Shown in pieces: positions 43,501 to 53,174 of a stretch of DNA of 64,000 nucleotides. Both the position numbers and the translations under genes were made by a program. Source of the stretch: Mesorhabditis belari (taxonomy: Eukaryota > Nematoda > Chromadorea > Rhabditida > Rhabditidae); the NCBI GenBank assembly GCA_958450365.1, contig CAUEEP010000921.1, positions 1,541,001 through 1,605,000 of the forward strand, in the 5' to 3' direction. Within the stretch, counting starts at the first letter, position 1, and every line of letters begins with the position of its first letter. The notes under the pieces were generated by a model. That model was not told where the DNA came from. It searched no databases and saw only the letters and a list, made by a program, of their open reading frames with translations.

Positions 43501-45301
43501 CAAGCCTCAAGCCTCGAGAGTTCAGTCCCGCTGGCTAGAATATCTATGGATTTTTCTCTACATTTAGAGCTTAAGCGTTTGACTTTTGTGTACCACATTA
43601 CATTATAATAAATATTTCTTACAAGAACCAATTTCAGAGACTCGGTCATCGATCGGAAAACCTTGCTTGAGAGTATGGATATGTTGAAGAAAGAGATGAT
43701 GGTAGGTGAACAGAAAGAAAGAAAGAACAGAAAGAAAGAAAGAACAGAAAGAAAGAAGAGAGAGAAAGAAGAGAAAGAAGAGAAAGAAAGAACAGAAAGA
43801 AAGAACAGAAAGAACAGAAAGAAAGAACAGAAAGAACAGAAAGAACAGATGAGTCAGAAATACTTTTAAGAGTATGTTGAAGTTGTTGAAGCTCACTCTT
43901 TAAGAGTTCTCAAATGAAGCTGGATCAAAAAATTATCTAGAACAGAGTTTACTATTGGTCAGGGTCAGGGAAGTAGACAGGGCTTGCTTGGGAAAAAGCT
44001 TGATCTGCTGGCTTTGATCTTGACTGGTCTATGGCCAGAAGCCAGGAATTGGCCTTGTCTAGCCTTGTTCAGCCTTGTCCAGCCTTGTCTAGCCTTGTCT
44101 AGCCTTGTCCAGCCTTGTCTAGCCTTGTTCAGCCTTGTCCAGCCTTGTCTAGCCTTGTTCAGCCTTGTCTGACCTGCTTTCCAATCATATAGAGTAATTC
44201 TTTCGACTTCAGAAAGAGAACGCTCATGTGCTGAACTCACACGCAAGAAGAGTGGGCAGAAGTGGAGAGAAAGTCGATCAGATACAGGTTTATCAAAAAC
44301 AAATTCTTTCACGAAGAAATAAAGAAAGCAATGATAATTTAAAGGTTGATTGGACATCAGCTCGAAATCGTGATCAACCATTACCGATGAGTGTCGAGAA
44401 AAGAGAAGCATTGAGTCGTTTATCGGATTTGGAAAGAACATTGAAAATAATTGGGAAAAACGAGACAGAAGATGAGACAATGAAAGTACGAAGGGAGACA
44501 ACGAAAAAAGATGGTCAGTTGGGAAGAAGTTTCTGTTTGAAATTAAAGAGATTCTCTAGATTCTCTAGAAACATTTTTGGCTCTAGATTTTAGAAAACTC
44601 TAGATTCTCTAGATTTTAGAGAACTCTAGATTCTCTAGATTTTAGAGAACTCTAGCTTCTCTAGATTCTCTAGATTTTAGAGAACTCTAGCTTCTCTAGA
44701 TCTCTAGATTTTCTCTAGATCTCTAGATTTCTAAATTTAATGAATATTCAATATTTCAGATCCAAAAGAGGCAAAACCGCAAATTTCTGGTCAGCTGATA
44801 ATCTATGAGTTGGACGAAGAACCGCCAATGGAAGCTGCACAAAGTCTGTTAACAAATCTTCAAGAAAATCTTCAGTTATTTACCGTCCTTTACTCAATCT
44901 TTAGACTTTCTTTAATCCTTTTTTACAGAAAAAAAGATTACGATAGCTTTTGAGTCTTTTAGACAAAGCTAGAGCCTTTTAGACCAAGCTAGAGCTTTTC
45001 AGACAAAGCTAGAGCTTTTCGAAATCACTTTTTTAAAATATAATTTCTTTTAAAACGATATTGAGGAGATTCTAATCGATATTGATATTGATATTGATTA
45101 AAATGTTATTGATAAGAGATTCGAGATCATTCTCTAACCACAAAATTCCCTTTAGAAAGCATGGCCGAATGTGGTCTCTCGCATTCGATTCTTCTATGGT
45201 CATCCGCGAGTTTTGGTGGTCTCTCCGTTGCTCTTTTTATTCTCCTTCTCATTGTTTCCGTCAAATATCTTCGATTATCAAGAGGTAGAGAATTTTTTTG
45301 A
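31533..45301 (+). CDS. ZP-domain transmembrane protein, cuticlin-like, 23 exons
   Basis: Exons: 31533-31599, 31709-31777, 33708-33806, 34109-34194, 34813-34901, 35160-35238, 36653-36740, 37022-37100, 38399-38474, 39124-39213, 39258-39359, 40424-40495, 40546-40575, 41433-41557, 42176-42236, 42442-42516, 42601-42682, 43307-43412, 43638-43701, 44213-44287, 44345-44513, 44760-44843, 45156-45301 (TGA). Phases agree; 670 aa. Signal peptide about 1-17. Zona pellucida domain about 24-278, with cuticlin hallmarks ECMDDRIRVW, GCGMRS, CSYTIH, WHCND, NCYVTDGFGKK, CPVDP and WFFCQIQMC. Then an acidic Asp/Tyr/Thr-rich stalk, a basic KGKKRPKNK (345-353; possible cleavage site), a coiled-coil-like region about 492-590, and one membrane helix about 641-659 with a short basic tail. 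ZP proteins polymerise in nematode cuticle and apical matrix. The stalk is much longer than in CUT-1-like proteins. Intron 11 appears to use a GC donor. An in-frame ATG at 31374 would add 53 residues before the signal. Confidence 0.9.
32081..32603. mobile_element. Non-autonomous mariner element (523 bp)
   Basis: Ends ggttgatgcataagtg and (reverse complement) ggtcgatgcataagtc are inverted repeats flanked by TA. This is close to the gguTgxtGcAtAAGT ends of mariner/maT elements. No transposase frame is inside. It sits within the 16-bp array of intron 2 of the ZP gene. Confidence 0.8.
32757..33290. repeat. 11-bp ggttccaatac array, two blocks sharing a flank
   Basis: Main array 32757-33080 with gcttccaatac variants; second short block 33215-33285. 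Each is preceded by the same sequence, aaatactttatt(t/c)agaaagaaatacgg (32720, 33172), so the block was duplicated with its flank. Confidence 0.9.
34270..34512. repeat. Tandem repeat of agctctatcagctctaggc units
   Basis: 18-19 bp units with gatct variants, in intron 4 of the ZP gene. Confidence 0.9.
34930..35115. repeat. Tandem repeat of atggatttaagcgc units, partly inverted
   Basis: 14-bp units run forward to about 35060, then appear in reverse complement (gcgcttaaatccat) to 35115, making a hairpin. Intron 5 of the ZP gene. Confidence 0.85.
35325..36533. repeat. 1.2-kb foldback element with a satellite core
   Basis: Outer arms: taatccagctttatgactaa (35324) with ggacctttcctaatag (35460) on the left; ctattagaaaaggtcc (36388) to agtcataaagctggattg (36532) on the right, complementary over about 145 bp with small gaps. 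Between them lies a 20-bp satellite (35655-36385). It is in intron 6 of the ZP gene. Confidence 0.85.
35655..36385. repeat. Satellite, 20-bp unit ggccgctgatagctcactga
   Basis: About 36 copies of ggccg(ctg/tcg)atag(c/t)(t/c)c(c/a)ctga in a higher-order pattern in which variants recur in the same order with a period of about 180-200 bp. Confidence 0.95.
37735..38125 (+). pseudogene. Three tandem tRNA-like sequences
   Basis: Units at 37748-37822, 37890-37965 and 38030-38115, each with tagctcattggtaaagcg (D-arm, A-box) and a T-arm such as cgcgggttcgaagcccgcg. They are separated by a conserved spacer (gacttagaaaaagaggaagg ... gacttccctggcgtgctgag), giving a period of about 140 bp. In the first, tcgatc can pair with gattga as an acceptor. 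Anticodon arms are irregular and of different length, so function is doubtful. Intron 8 of the ZP gene, sense orientation. Confidence 0.55.
38608..39072. repeat. Multi-copy palindrome with tatcttttggtatatt units
   Basis: The block cacataaaaatatctcaaaa + ggggttgagaacgagg and its reverse complement alternate: forward 38650, reverse 38745, forward 38836, reverse 38915, forward 39007. Any forward block can pair with either neighbour. In intron 9 of the ZP gene. Confidence 0.9.
39655..39958. repeat. Tandem repeat of caatctagctaccgtaatcc units
   Basis: 22-24 bp units, about 13 copies, in intron 11 of the ZP gene. Confidence 0.95.
40316..40398. repeat. TTTTA microsatellite
   Basis: Pentanucleotide repeat just before exon 12 of the ZP gene. 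Confidence 0.95.
40681..40823. repeat. GTAC-type MITE, 28-bp perfect TIRs
   Basis: ggtgtactttgtgctcttgc + taaacgca at 40681 is matched exactly in reverse complement at 40796-40823. This 143-bp copy is the clearest example of the GTACTTTGTGCTC family. Intron 13 of the ZP gene. Confidence 0.9.
40965..41040 (-). pseudogene. tRNA-like sequence (TCC/Gly-like anticodon loop)
   Basis: On the minus strand, ggtggccaggtggtaaagct (D-arm), ctcgtttccagagcgag (anticodon arm with TTTCCAG) and gcgggttcgatccc (T-arm). The T-stem and acceptor do not close properly. Intron 13 of the ZP gene, antisense. Confidence 0.45.
41735..42132. repeat. Satellite, 20-bp unit ttctcttaagctttctaagc
   Basis: About 18 copies in intron 14 of the ZP gene. 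The unit itself is partly palindromic (cttaag, aagctt). Confidence 0.95.
42735..42865. repeat. Tandem repeat of agttcaatt units
   Basis: 9-10 bp units in intron 17 of the ZP gene. Confidence 0.85.
42960..43165. repeat. Tandem repeat of gcaaagctaag units
   Basis: 11-12 bp units, about 17 copies, in intron 17 of the ZP gene. Confidence 0.9.
43455..43612 (+). pseudogene. tRNA-like SINE copy
   Basis: Related to the 20.85-21.19 kb copies: tggtttccgactggcgacta, ccttgtttcttagtcg, gttcagtcccgctggctaga, then an AT-rich tail with acatttagagcttaa and attataataaa. In intron 18 of the ZP gene. Confidence 0.45.
43700..43855. repeat. GAAAGAACA purine repeat
   Basis: Simple repeat in intron 19 of the ZP gene. 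Confidence 0.95.
44045..44172. repeat. 10-bp agccttgtcc/agccttgtct tandem repeat
   Basis: About 12 units in intron 19 of the ZP gene. The reverse complement (ggacaaggct) is close to the unit at 8898-9116. Confidence 0.95.
44588..44735. repeat. Repeat of tctagattttagagaactct
   Basis: Self-complementary units (ctctaga/tctagag) in intron 21 of the ZP gene. Confidence 0.85.
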
Positions 45302-45732
45302 ACAAAATTTGCTTAAAGTAGTCAATGGAAGTGAAGAAGTGAAGGAATTCTTTTCGAAAGCAGAAATGCTTTAACCGGGCCAAACTCTGGCTTCTGAGTC
45401 GGGTTTTGGTTCTTTCAAGAGAGCACAAAGGGAATTAGAATTGAGAAATGATTTGAAAATGAAAAAGAAACGACGACGCGGCACTTCCATCGACTACCTC
45501 CAAGTGGCGGTGACGTCAATTGGAATGCGACGTCGTCGGCTCCCAAATGGAAATAGATTGCTTCTCATTTCAACACAAAAACAAAATTGAAAATGATTTG
45601 AAAACAAAAAAGAAACGACGAAGAAAGAAATGATTTGAAAAGAAAAAGAGGCGACGACGAGGCGCTCCCATCGACTACCTCCAAATGGCGGTGACGTCAA
45701 TTGGAATGCGACGTCGCGCGAAAATTAACATC

Positions 45733-46125
45733 ATGACGGTCGGAGCAAAAACCCATTTTTCTCCTCACCTGTTTATGCTACAGTGTTCGTTTAAGTATCA
45801 AATGAAAGCTGAGATTCAGGGCTATTTTTTGATACTTTTCTCGTCATCTGTTTACAATGACGGTTGGACGTTTACAATGACGTTTACAATGACGGCGTAG
45901 TCTAACTTTAACCCCATTTTTCTCGTCATCTGTTTATGCTACAGTGCTCGTTTAAGTATCAAATGAAAGCTGAGATTCAGGGCTATTTTTTTGATACTAA
46001 ACATGTATCTTAAGAAATTATGAGCGCTTAGAAAAAAATGATTTAATAAAATAAAAAATTTTTGCGACTACGAGACTATACGGGACGGGGGGAGGGGGGA
46101 GAGGCGCTACTATTAGAGGTATTAC
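45733..46125. repeat. MITE copy with the empty mariner site
   Basis: Related to 27004-28302. The right end gcgctactattagaggtatt is intact, with no insertion at the TA (46111-46112). An inner segment with gtatcaaatgaaagctgaga occurs twice (45796, 45956), so the copy is internally duplicated; the left TIR was not found. Confidence 0.8.
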
Positions 46126-46700
46126 GGCCAATATCACGGTACGGTCAATATCATTTAAAAATATACAAGTAATAATCCTAATTTGCTACCAAAATCTCAA
46201 ATTTTCTCTCGATTTCCAGCAAAAGATGTCTCGTTTTCTTCTCCGCGTCGACATCTCACCGCTCACGAAGTTTTCTCTCGAAATCGATCGAATTAAAGAA
46301 ATAATAATGAATTTTCGAAATCTTTCTAATCAAAAATCTTTATTCAAGCTCATTTTTATATTTATTTTAAATAATTCTAGAGATCTTTCCATTGAAAAAT
46401 TCGAAAAAACTCTTTCAAAAAAAAAAAGATCAAATTTTTGATCTCTTTTACAGGGTCACTGTAATAATTCCTTATATAATTCCTTATATAATTTCTTTAA
46501 AATCTTTAAATATTTCTTTAAAAAACAGATAATTTATTCGAATTTACATATAAAAGTCTTTTATTTATTCGACTTTTTTCAATTTTTCATCATTTTTCCT
46601 CATTTTTCAATCATTCAAATCGAAAAAAAATGCGTGTGCTTAAAAATTGTACTTTTAAGAATAAATTTACTCTCAAAAACACTCAAAAATACACAAAAAT

Positions 46701-47225
46701 GGGAGTGAGACAAATGCGACCTTTTTTTGCGCACTCGGACATTTGCGCACCTTTTTTTCCGCACTTAGCCCATTAGCGCACCTTTTTTCGCGTTTTAAAA
46801 AAGCTCTAAAAGCAAAAAAGCTAATATTAACCAATTTCTATTCCAAAAGTTGTTTTTCTAGGTAATTTTAGGGCGTAGAAACGAAATTTTGACATATCAG
46901 AGCTTGTGGAAGCAAACGGACGGAGTTATACAAAGAGAAAACACAATTTTCTTTCTATACAATTTTCTGTATTTTGATCTAGCCGTTTTGTCTTGTTTTG
47001 GTTGGTTGGTTGGTTCCACACGCTCTGTTATGTCAAAATTTCGATTCTACGCCCTCAAATTACCTAGAAAAACAAGTTTTGGAATAGAAATTGGTTAATA
47101 TTAGCTTTTTTGCTTTTAGAGCTTTTTTAAAACGCGAAAAAAGGTGCGCTAATGGGCAAGGTGCGGAAAAAAAGGTGCGCAAATGTCCGGGTGCGCAAAA
47201 AAAAGGTCGCATTTGTTCCACTCCC
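46701..47225. repeat. 525-bp foldback element flanked by a 17-bp direct repeat
   Basis: Ends GGGAGTG(a)GACAAATGCGACC and its complement. The arms are about 200 bp, including ttagcgcaccttttttcgcg and accaatttctattccaaaa. The 17 bp caaaaatacacaaaaat occurs immediately before (46684-46700) and after (47226-47242). Confidence 0.85.
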
Positions 47226-47539
47226 CAAAAATACACAAAAATACACCAAAATCAAAAGGAAAACTCGACAAAATTGAATGCTAATCGAAAATATGCAAAT
47301 TTTTTTGGTGAAATTTTCAATTTTACATGTTAAAATGACAAGAACCATCGCTTTTCCTGATTTTTAAAAAAAAAACAAATTTAATATTGAATAAGACACT
47401 AGATTTCTTTAAAAACAAGCTAATTAAAGAAGAAATCTTGATTTTTAAATAATTTGTGATAATTTGAAGTACCGGTTGTTCAAGTGAAGAAAAAAAATGA
47501 CTCTAGATGGGCATTTTAAATGAATCGTCAACCTTTGAA

Positions 47540-48022
47540 AGCCTATAACTTTTCTTAGAAACAATATTATTCTAAGCTTTTAATATCATTGAAAAGAGGA
47601 TCTTTCAGGCTTTCAAATGATACCAAATAGAGCTTGATTTGAGGTTTTTAATTCTTACGAAAACCGCACCGAAGTTGGATTGACCTCAAAGCGAAGCTTT
47701 TACCATTTCCTCGAAGCGTTTACCATTTCCACGATTAGATTTCCCCAATTTTATATTATTAGCTGTATTTGGTATTATTTGAAAGCCTGAAATCTTCTCT
47801 TTTCAATGATATTAAAAGCTTAGAATAATATTATTTCTAAGAAAAGTTATAGGCTTTCAAAGGTTGACGTTTTATTTAAAAAAATACCCCAACTTCGGTG
47901 CGGTTTTCGTAAGACTTAAAAACCTCGAATCAAGCTTTATTTAGTATCATTTGAAAGCCTGAAATCTCCTCTTTTCAATGATATCAAAAGCTTAGAATTA
48001 TATTGTTTCTAAGAAAAGTTAT
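47540..48022. repeat. Complex inverted repeat carrying the ggtatcatttgaaagc core
   Basis: agcctataacttttcttaga (47541) faces ctaagaaaagttataggctt (47838) and again 48009; aaatgataccaaatagagct faces tatttggtattatttgaaag (47765) and tatttagtatcatttgaaag (47938). Three arms compete to pair. Confidence 0.85.
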
Positions 48023-48075
48023 AGGCGTTAAAGTGTGACAACTGTGAAATCAAAAATGATTTCTCCGGGATTTCT

Positions 48076-50122
48076 CTAGAAATCCATCAATATCGCCGGA
48101 TTCGACTTTTCCGATTTGAGCTTTTTCGAGAGCGAAAACTTCAGAGAATCTTCTGAAAATAGGGAATTTGAAAAATTGAATTGAAAATAAAAAACTGACT
48201 TTGCGGATGGAAATGCCTTTGTCCAAGGTATTGAACGAAATCGACGAGCGTGCTCCGATCGGTTGACGTCACCTCGAAGAGGCGCACTGAAAACGATTCG
48301 AGTTTACTAATGCAGATGATGATCGGCTATGAGGAATTCGAAAGTGAGATCAAAATCAACCAAATGACTTTCCAGGCGTGTAAAACTTCCATCGAAAATT
48401 TGACGTCAAAAAAGAAACAAAAATCTGCATCCGGGAACGAACCTGGGTCCTGTGGGTGGAAGCCTAAGGCGTTATCCACTAGGCCACCAACGTATCTTTC
48501 GCCCGATAGAAAGAAGCCTTCTAAAGTGTCCGCCTTACGGATTATTAAAGGGAAAGCTAAAGTGCATCTGGGCTGATGCCTTAAAAGGCTTCTTCCTAGG
48601 CGAGGCTAGGGGCGTTGGTGGCCTAGTGGATAACGCGATAGGCTTCCACTCACAGAATCAGGGTTCGATCCCTGGTGCAGCTTTTTGTTTTGTTTTTTGT
48701 TTCAACTTCTGCAACTAGTTAGGAAATTCGGAAGTGTACTTTGTGCTTTGTAATCGCACGGTTTCTGGTGCTTTGTAGAAGTGTACTTTGTGCTCTAAAG
48801 CTTTCTAATCCACAGTAGGAGTTATCCTTATGAAAACGCATGATATTACTTTGTTTCCCATTTCCTAGGCTACTTCCCGGCTTCCAAAATAAGTATACCA
48901 GATGGTGTGCGTTTGTACAGCACAAAGTACAGCTGACAAACTGGACAATGCTGTGTGCCAAAAATTGTGCGTTTCTTGAGAACAAAGTACGTGTTAAAGT
49001 AAGTTGTAAGTTCAAGAATATTCTAGAATTAAAAGTATTCAATTGTGAGCATTCAATTGTGAGTCTTAGACTTTAAATTCCCAAGCAATCACTAAAACAA
49101 ACCCCTTTCCCTTTGTGCCCAAGCTTGCGCGAAATCAGCATCGACTTTTCGCCCAGGCAAATCGCACATTGTACCCAAAACGACGATTGGAACCTAGATT
49201 TAGAAGTATTCCAAACTCCAAAACCCAAACCAAACCTCTTTCTTCTCTTTTCCGAATTGTTTCTCGATGAATTTCTTGAGTAAATCCATTCGATTGAACG
49301 ACTCATGATCATTGACGGAATAAACCAAAACGAATGCATCAGCGACCTAGAAAATCTTTGAAAATTAAAAGACAAATAGATAGCTTTCACTTGTATATAT
49401 GGCCTTCTCAACTCGATCGGCCCATACTCTGGGATGCCGGCTGTATCGTGGAAGACAAGGATTTCTCTGGGTCGATCCGCTTCTTCTAATAACACTTGAT
49501 AAGTGTCATCTAAAGTCGGCATGTATGGCATTTTCGTGGCATCCTCGAGACAAGCCACTTGTCGAAGGATCGATGTTTTTCCGCAACGCTTTGCGCCGAC
49601 AACAACTACCTGAAGATTTTCTGGGTTTGTAGTGGATCTTTTTGGATTCTTGAGGGACTGTATCTGATTGGGCTTTATTTTATTGAGCTACTGGGTTACT
49701 GTGCTACTGGAACTATTGGATTACTGAGTCCTACTGGACTACTGTATCTTATTGAATTCTTCATTCTTCATTACTGTCTAACGATAAGTCACGACTGGTT
49801 CCCGTATGCTTGTATTTTGGATCTTACGGCCTTGTCTCCGCACTACTTTAAGCTACAATGAATGTACGATGTACTGATGTACTACAATGTACATCCAGTA
49901 CTACAATGTACATGTACGCTGTCAAAGATAGCTCTTGAAATCTAGTACTTTTGATATCAAAAGCATGGAAAAAGTCTAGAAGCTGAGGAAAATTATTTTC
50001 TAAAAAGAAGGCTACGCGACTGTATGAGCAGATGGCTTTCTATTGGAATATACTATTAGAATACTATTCGAATACCATTAGAATGAATTGAAATCCTCTA
50101 CCCGCATTGCTCCTCGTCCCAT
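48076..50122 (-). CDS. kappaB-Ras (NKIRAS) small GTPase homologue, 6 exons
   Basis: Exons (minus): 50122-50102, 49609-49391, 49346-49236, 49193-49103, 48286-48200, 48149-48076. Phases agree; about 200 aa (human NKIRAS1 192). [12 protein letters not shown] corresponds to the NKIRAS start; P-loop GAKRCGKTS (12-20); switch [10 protein letters not shown] (62-69); [12 protein letters not shown] (86-97); LGTMCDL (123-129); LFEVTSTDR (150-158) matches NKIRAS LWEVTVTDR. As known for kappaB-Ras, the Ras Gly12 and Gln61 positions are not conserved (K14, I66), consistent with low GTPase activity. Unlike NKIRAS (GNKID) the G4 motif is TMCD, lacking Asn-Lys. No CAAX box. The last exon is uncertain: an acceptor 3 nt upstream gives an early stop, and a third frame runs to 48050. 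Intron 4 (49102-48287) holds a tRNA-like foldback and a MITE. Confidence 0.87.
48420..48690. repeat. Foldback pair of tRNA-like sequences
   Basis: tRNA-like at 48496-48422 (minus) and 48612-48684 (plus), each with tggtggcctagtggataacg and a T-arm-like gg(g)ttcg(a)tccc, head to head about 115 bp apart, with further pairing (agaaagaagccttctaaa / ccttaaaaggcttcttcc) in the spacer. The same arrangement is at 54375-54640, including some upstream sequence. Acceptor stems do not form. In intron 4 of the kappaB-Ras gene. Confidence 0.7.
48730..48995. repeat. Nested GTAC-type MITE fragments
   Basis: gtgtactttgtgctttgtaa (48734), gtactttgtgctctaaag (48783), gcacaaagtacagct (48919) and agaacaaagtacgtg (48979): two left-type and two right-type ends, suggesting one copy inserted in another. 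Confidence 0.65.
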
Positions 50123-50344
50123 CCAGCGCGGAGCATCAGCTGAAAGAGTGGCGCCAACAGTGGAAAGAATCGGGCCAGCGGATGAGTGAAAAAGAGAATA
50201 TGAAGAATTGGAGGTGGAAGACCGGGAACCGCGACGGACTGGAAAATATGATGAACAACTTGCTGCAAAGCAAAGCCAAGCCAATTTTCCCTCTTTTCCT
50301 TGTCTTTTTGGCTAGATGGCTTTTTGGCTATGTCTCAATTCGGA

Positions 50345-50680
50345 CAACTTTTTGGAAAAGTAGTTTTTGAATCATTAATCTATCTCAAGGATTAATTGTT
50401 ATATATAGATTTGTAGCCCTAATTCTCAGCTACATTTCTATACTAAAAACTTTGCAATCAGATGGATACAGCTCATTTAACAAGGGTTTGAATGAGCACT
50501 AGTCGATCCCTGTCTCATGCTCATTCAAACGCTTGTTAAATGAGCTGTATCCATCTAATTGCAAAGTTTTTAGTATAGAAATGTAGCTGAGAATTAGGGC
50601 TACAATTATATATATAACAATTGATACTTTGAAATAGATTAAAAATGGAAAAACTACTTTTCTAAAAGTTGTTCAAATAA
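50345..50680. repeat. Foldback element, about 150-bp arms
   Basis: acaactttttggaaaagtag ... atggatacagctcatttaac on the left is matched in reverse order by gttaaatgagctgtatccat ... ctacttttctaaaagttgt on the right. The inner 110 bp of each arm is nearly perfect. Confidence 0.9.
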
Positions 50681-51104
50681 TTTTGAAAATGTCGAACATA
50701 AAGCTGAGAATTTAACTATTTAAGAGCTATTGGACTATTCCTTTAATTGAATACCTTTTTCAAAAACGATTGGTGATTGAAGAGAGCTTGATGGACCCTC
50801 AATGCACAAATAGTCGCACTCTAAAAAGAAATTCTTGAATCGCTTTCTTTTTGTCAGCTTTTACGCTCCCTACCAGTTTTTTTTTGATCTTTCTTTTTAA
50901 GGAAAAGGTGTTTAAGAAAGAGAATTTCATTGTTAAAATGGTTTCTAGTTGTCTAAAGCTATCCAATTGTCTATTTAATTGTTTAAAACAACTAAATCAA
51001 TGAAATCCGTTTGCCAATTGGTGGTCTCACTAAAATGAATAGCACCAATCGATTGGCGATGCCGAAAGAACGAGTCTCAAGCTGAATAGCTCCTTTTTTG
51101 CTTA

Positions 51105-51335
51105 AATTTAGTTGAATTTGACTGAATTTTAGCTGAATTTGGCTGACCTTGACTGAATTTGACTGAATTTGACTGAATTTCGCTTAATTTTAGCTGAATT
51201 TGACTGAATTTGACTGAATTTGACTGAATTTCGCTGAATTTGGCTTGAATTTAGCTGAATTTTAGCTGAATTTGACTGAATTTGGCTGAATTTGGCTTAA
51301 ATTTAGCTGAATTTGACTAAATTTCCGTTAAATTC
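51105..51335. repeat. Tandem repeat of tgactgaatt (10-bp) units
   Basis: Units tgactgaatt/tagctgaatt, about 20 copies. Confidence 0.95.
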
Positions 51336-52439
51336 AGGAGTTAAGTTTTGTCGCTTGATTTTCTTGGCATTGCTCAGTCTAATCCTGAGCTTATTTGGTA
51401 TCATTTGAAAGCTTGAAAGCTCCGCCTTTCAACGAGAACAAAACTAGATGCCTTACTGGGTGCCCCGGGCGCCGAATCCTTCACCGCCGCAAAGCCATAG
51501 GGGATTGAGAGTTGTCGACCGAGCGGCGCTCGACAACAGGGGCCCAGTGAGTGCCGTCTCACTTTGTGATTCGCATTCTTTTGAGTCGAATGAGAACGGG
51601 AAACTGTCACCATTTGAATGCAAACAATTCAAATCTAATATTAATAATTGAATATTTTAAAAAAATTTCTGCGATTCCATCAGAAATTCTTGAGAAATAG
51701 TCAAAACAAAAAAAAAGAAACAAAAAAAATCATCGATAAGGAAAGGCTTTTTCTTTCAACTCAAATCTATAAACGCATCTTTTCTAGTGCGCTGAGTGCT
51801 ATTTGTTTTCATTTTATGGAAGAAAAATCAAGCTTTCAGTGCTTTAGAAAGTTTGTGTTTACATTTTTAAGCTCTTTTTTTATTTAGATTCTGTAAAAGT
51901 TTAAAATTTCGATTTTTTTTTAAGTAATAAATGGCTTTTAGCTATTTTGAATGATGATTTTGAAAGAATGAATGGTAAAACGGCTCAAAAAAGAGGAAAA
52001 TGAGTTTTGAAATTGCGAAATCCATGACAAGGCAAAAGGCAAAAAAGGGAATGGGAAAGAGAATCAGAAAGAGAATCAGAAAAGGATGATTGTACAAAAA
52101 AGGAAAAGAAAAGAAAGAATATGGAAGAGATTTTATAAAAATAACGAGAATTGAAAAAAAAAGAATCTGGAAATTTAGAATAAAATGAAAATCCAAAAAC
52201 GAAATCCAAAAACGAAAATGAGCTCTGTTCTTTGAATGTACTTTCATCTAATTTCTGTCAACTCAGAACAGAAATTAGAAACAACTCAGAACAGAAATCA
52301 TCCTTTCTTCGGCACTTAATTTCATTTTTCTTGGGAAAAATAACAAATCGAGTACACTAGAAGGTTGCGTTTAGAAATTTGAGCATAAAGTAGACGAGTT
52401 TTTGTAAAATTTAGAGAAATTGGCAAGTGCTTTGTGTCA

Positions 52440-52740
52440 AAAAAAGAGAAAGAAAAGGAAGGAAAAGAAAAGAAAGAAAGAAAAGAAAGAAAGAAAAGAA
52501 AGAAAGAAAAGAAAGGAAGAAAGAGAAAGAAAAGAAAGAATGAAAGAAATGAAAGAAAGAAATGAAAGAAATGAAAGAAAGAAAAGAAAGAGAAAGAAAG
52601 AGAAAGAAAGAAAAGAAAGAGAAAGAAAGAAAGAAAGAAAAGAAAGAGAAAGAAAGAGAAAGAAAGAGAAAGAAAGAAAAAAAGAGAAACAAAACAAAAG
52701 AAACAAAAGAAACAAAAAAAAGAAACAAAAAGAGAATTAA
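52440..52740. repeat. GAAA/GAAAGA purine tract
   Basis: About 300 bp of A/G on the plus strand. Lys/Glu/Arg or Phe/Ser/Leu frames are artefacts. Confidence 0.95.
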
Positions 52741-53174
52741 AACCGAAAAATTTGACAATGATTCAATTTTTGGCAAAACTTTTTCAGAAAAGAAATAAAA
52801 CATTCAAAATTTCGACTGAAATTCTTAGAAAACCTTTGAAATGTCTAAAAAAACTGAAATTTAACCAAAAACAGTCCTACAATTTTCTCCTGTACTAAGA
52901 AAAAATTAACCCTTTTGCAAGAAATAAAAATCAATCCGTTTCTTAAATAAACCTAAACCTAAACCTAAACCTAAAACAACCTTTTAACCATATAAGTATG
53001 GTTACAAGGTTGTTTTAGGTTTAGGTTTATTTAAACTGAAATTTTACCAAAAACAGCCCCACAACTGCACCCTGTATAATATTTTAAATTTTCTTTAAAG
53101 ATTTCTTTAAATTTTTTTAGTTTATATGAAAATTGAATGAAATAATGAAATAATGAAAGAAAATTGAATCAATT

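Larger units (their letters stand above)
45302..48075. other. Intergenic region with repeats
   Basis: Between the ZP gene and the convergent kappaB-Ras gene. It contains a duplicated 60-bp GC-richer block (45480-45540, 45655-45714), a MITE copy (45733-46125), a foldback (46701-47225) and a complex inverted repeat (47540-48020). No gene seen. Confidence 0.6.
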
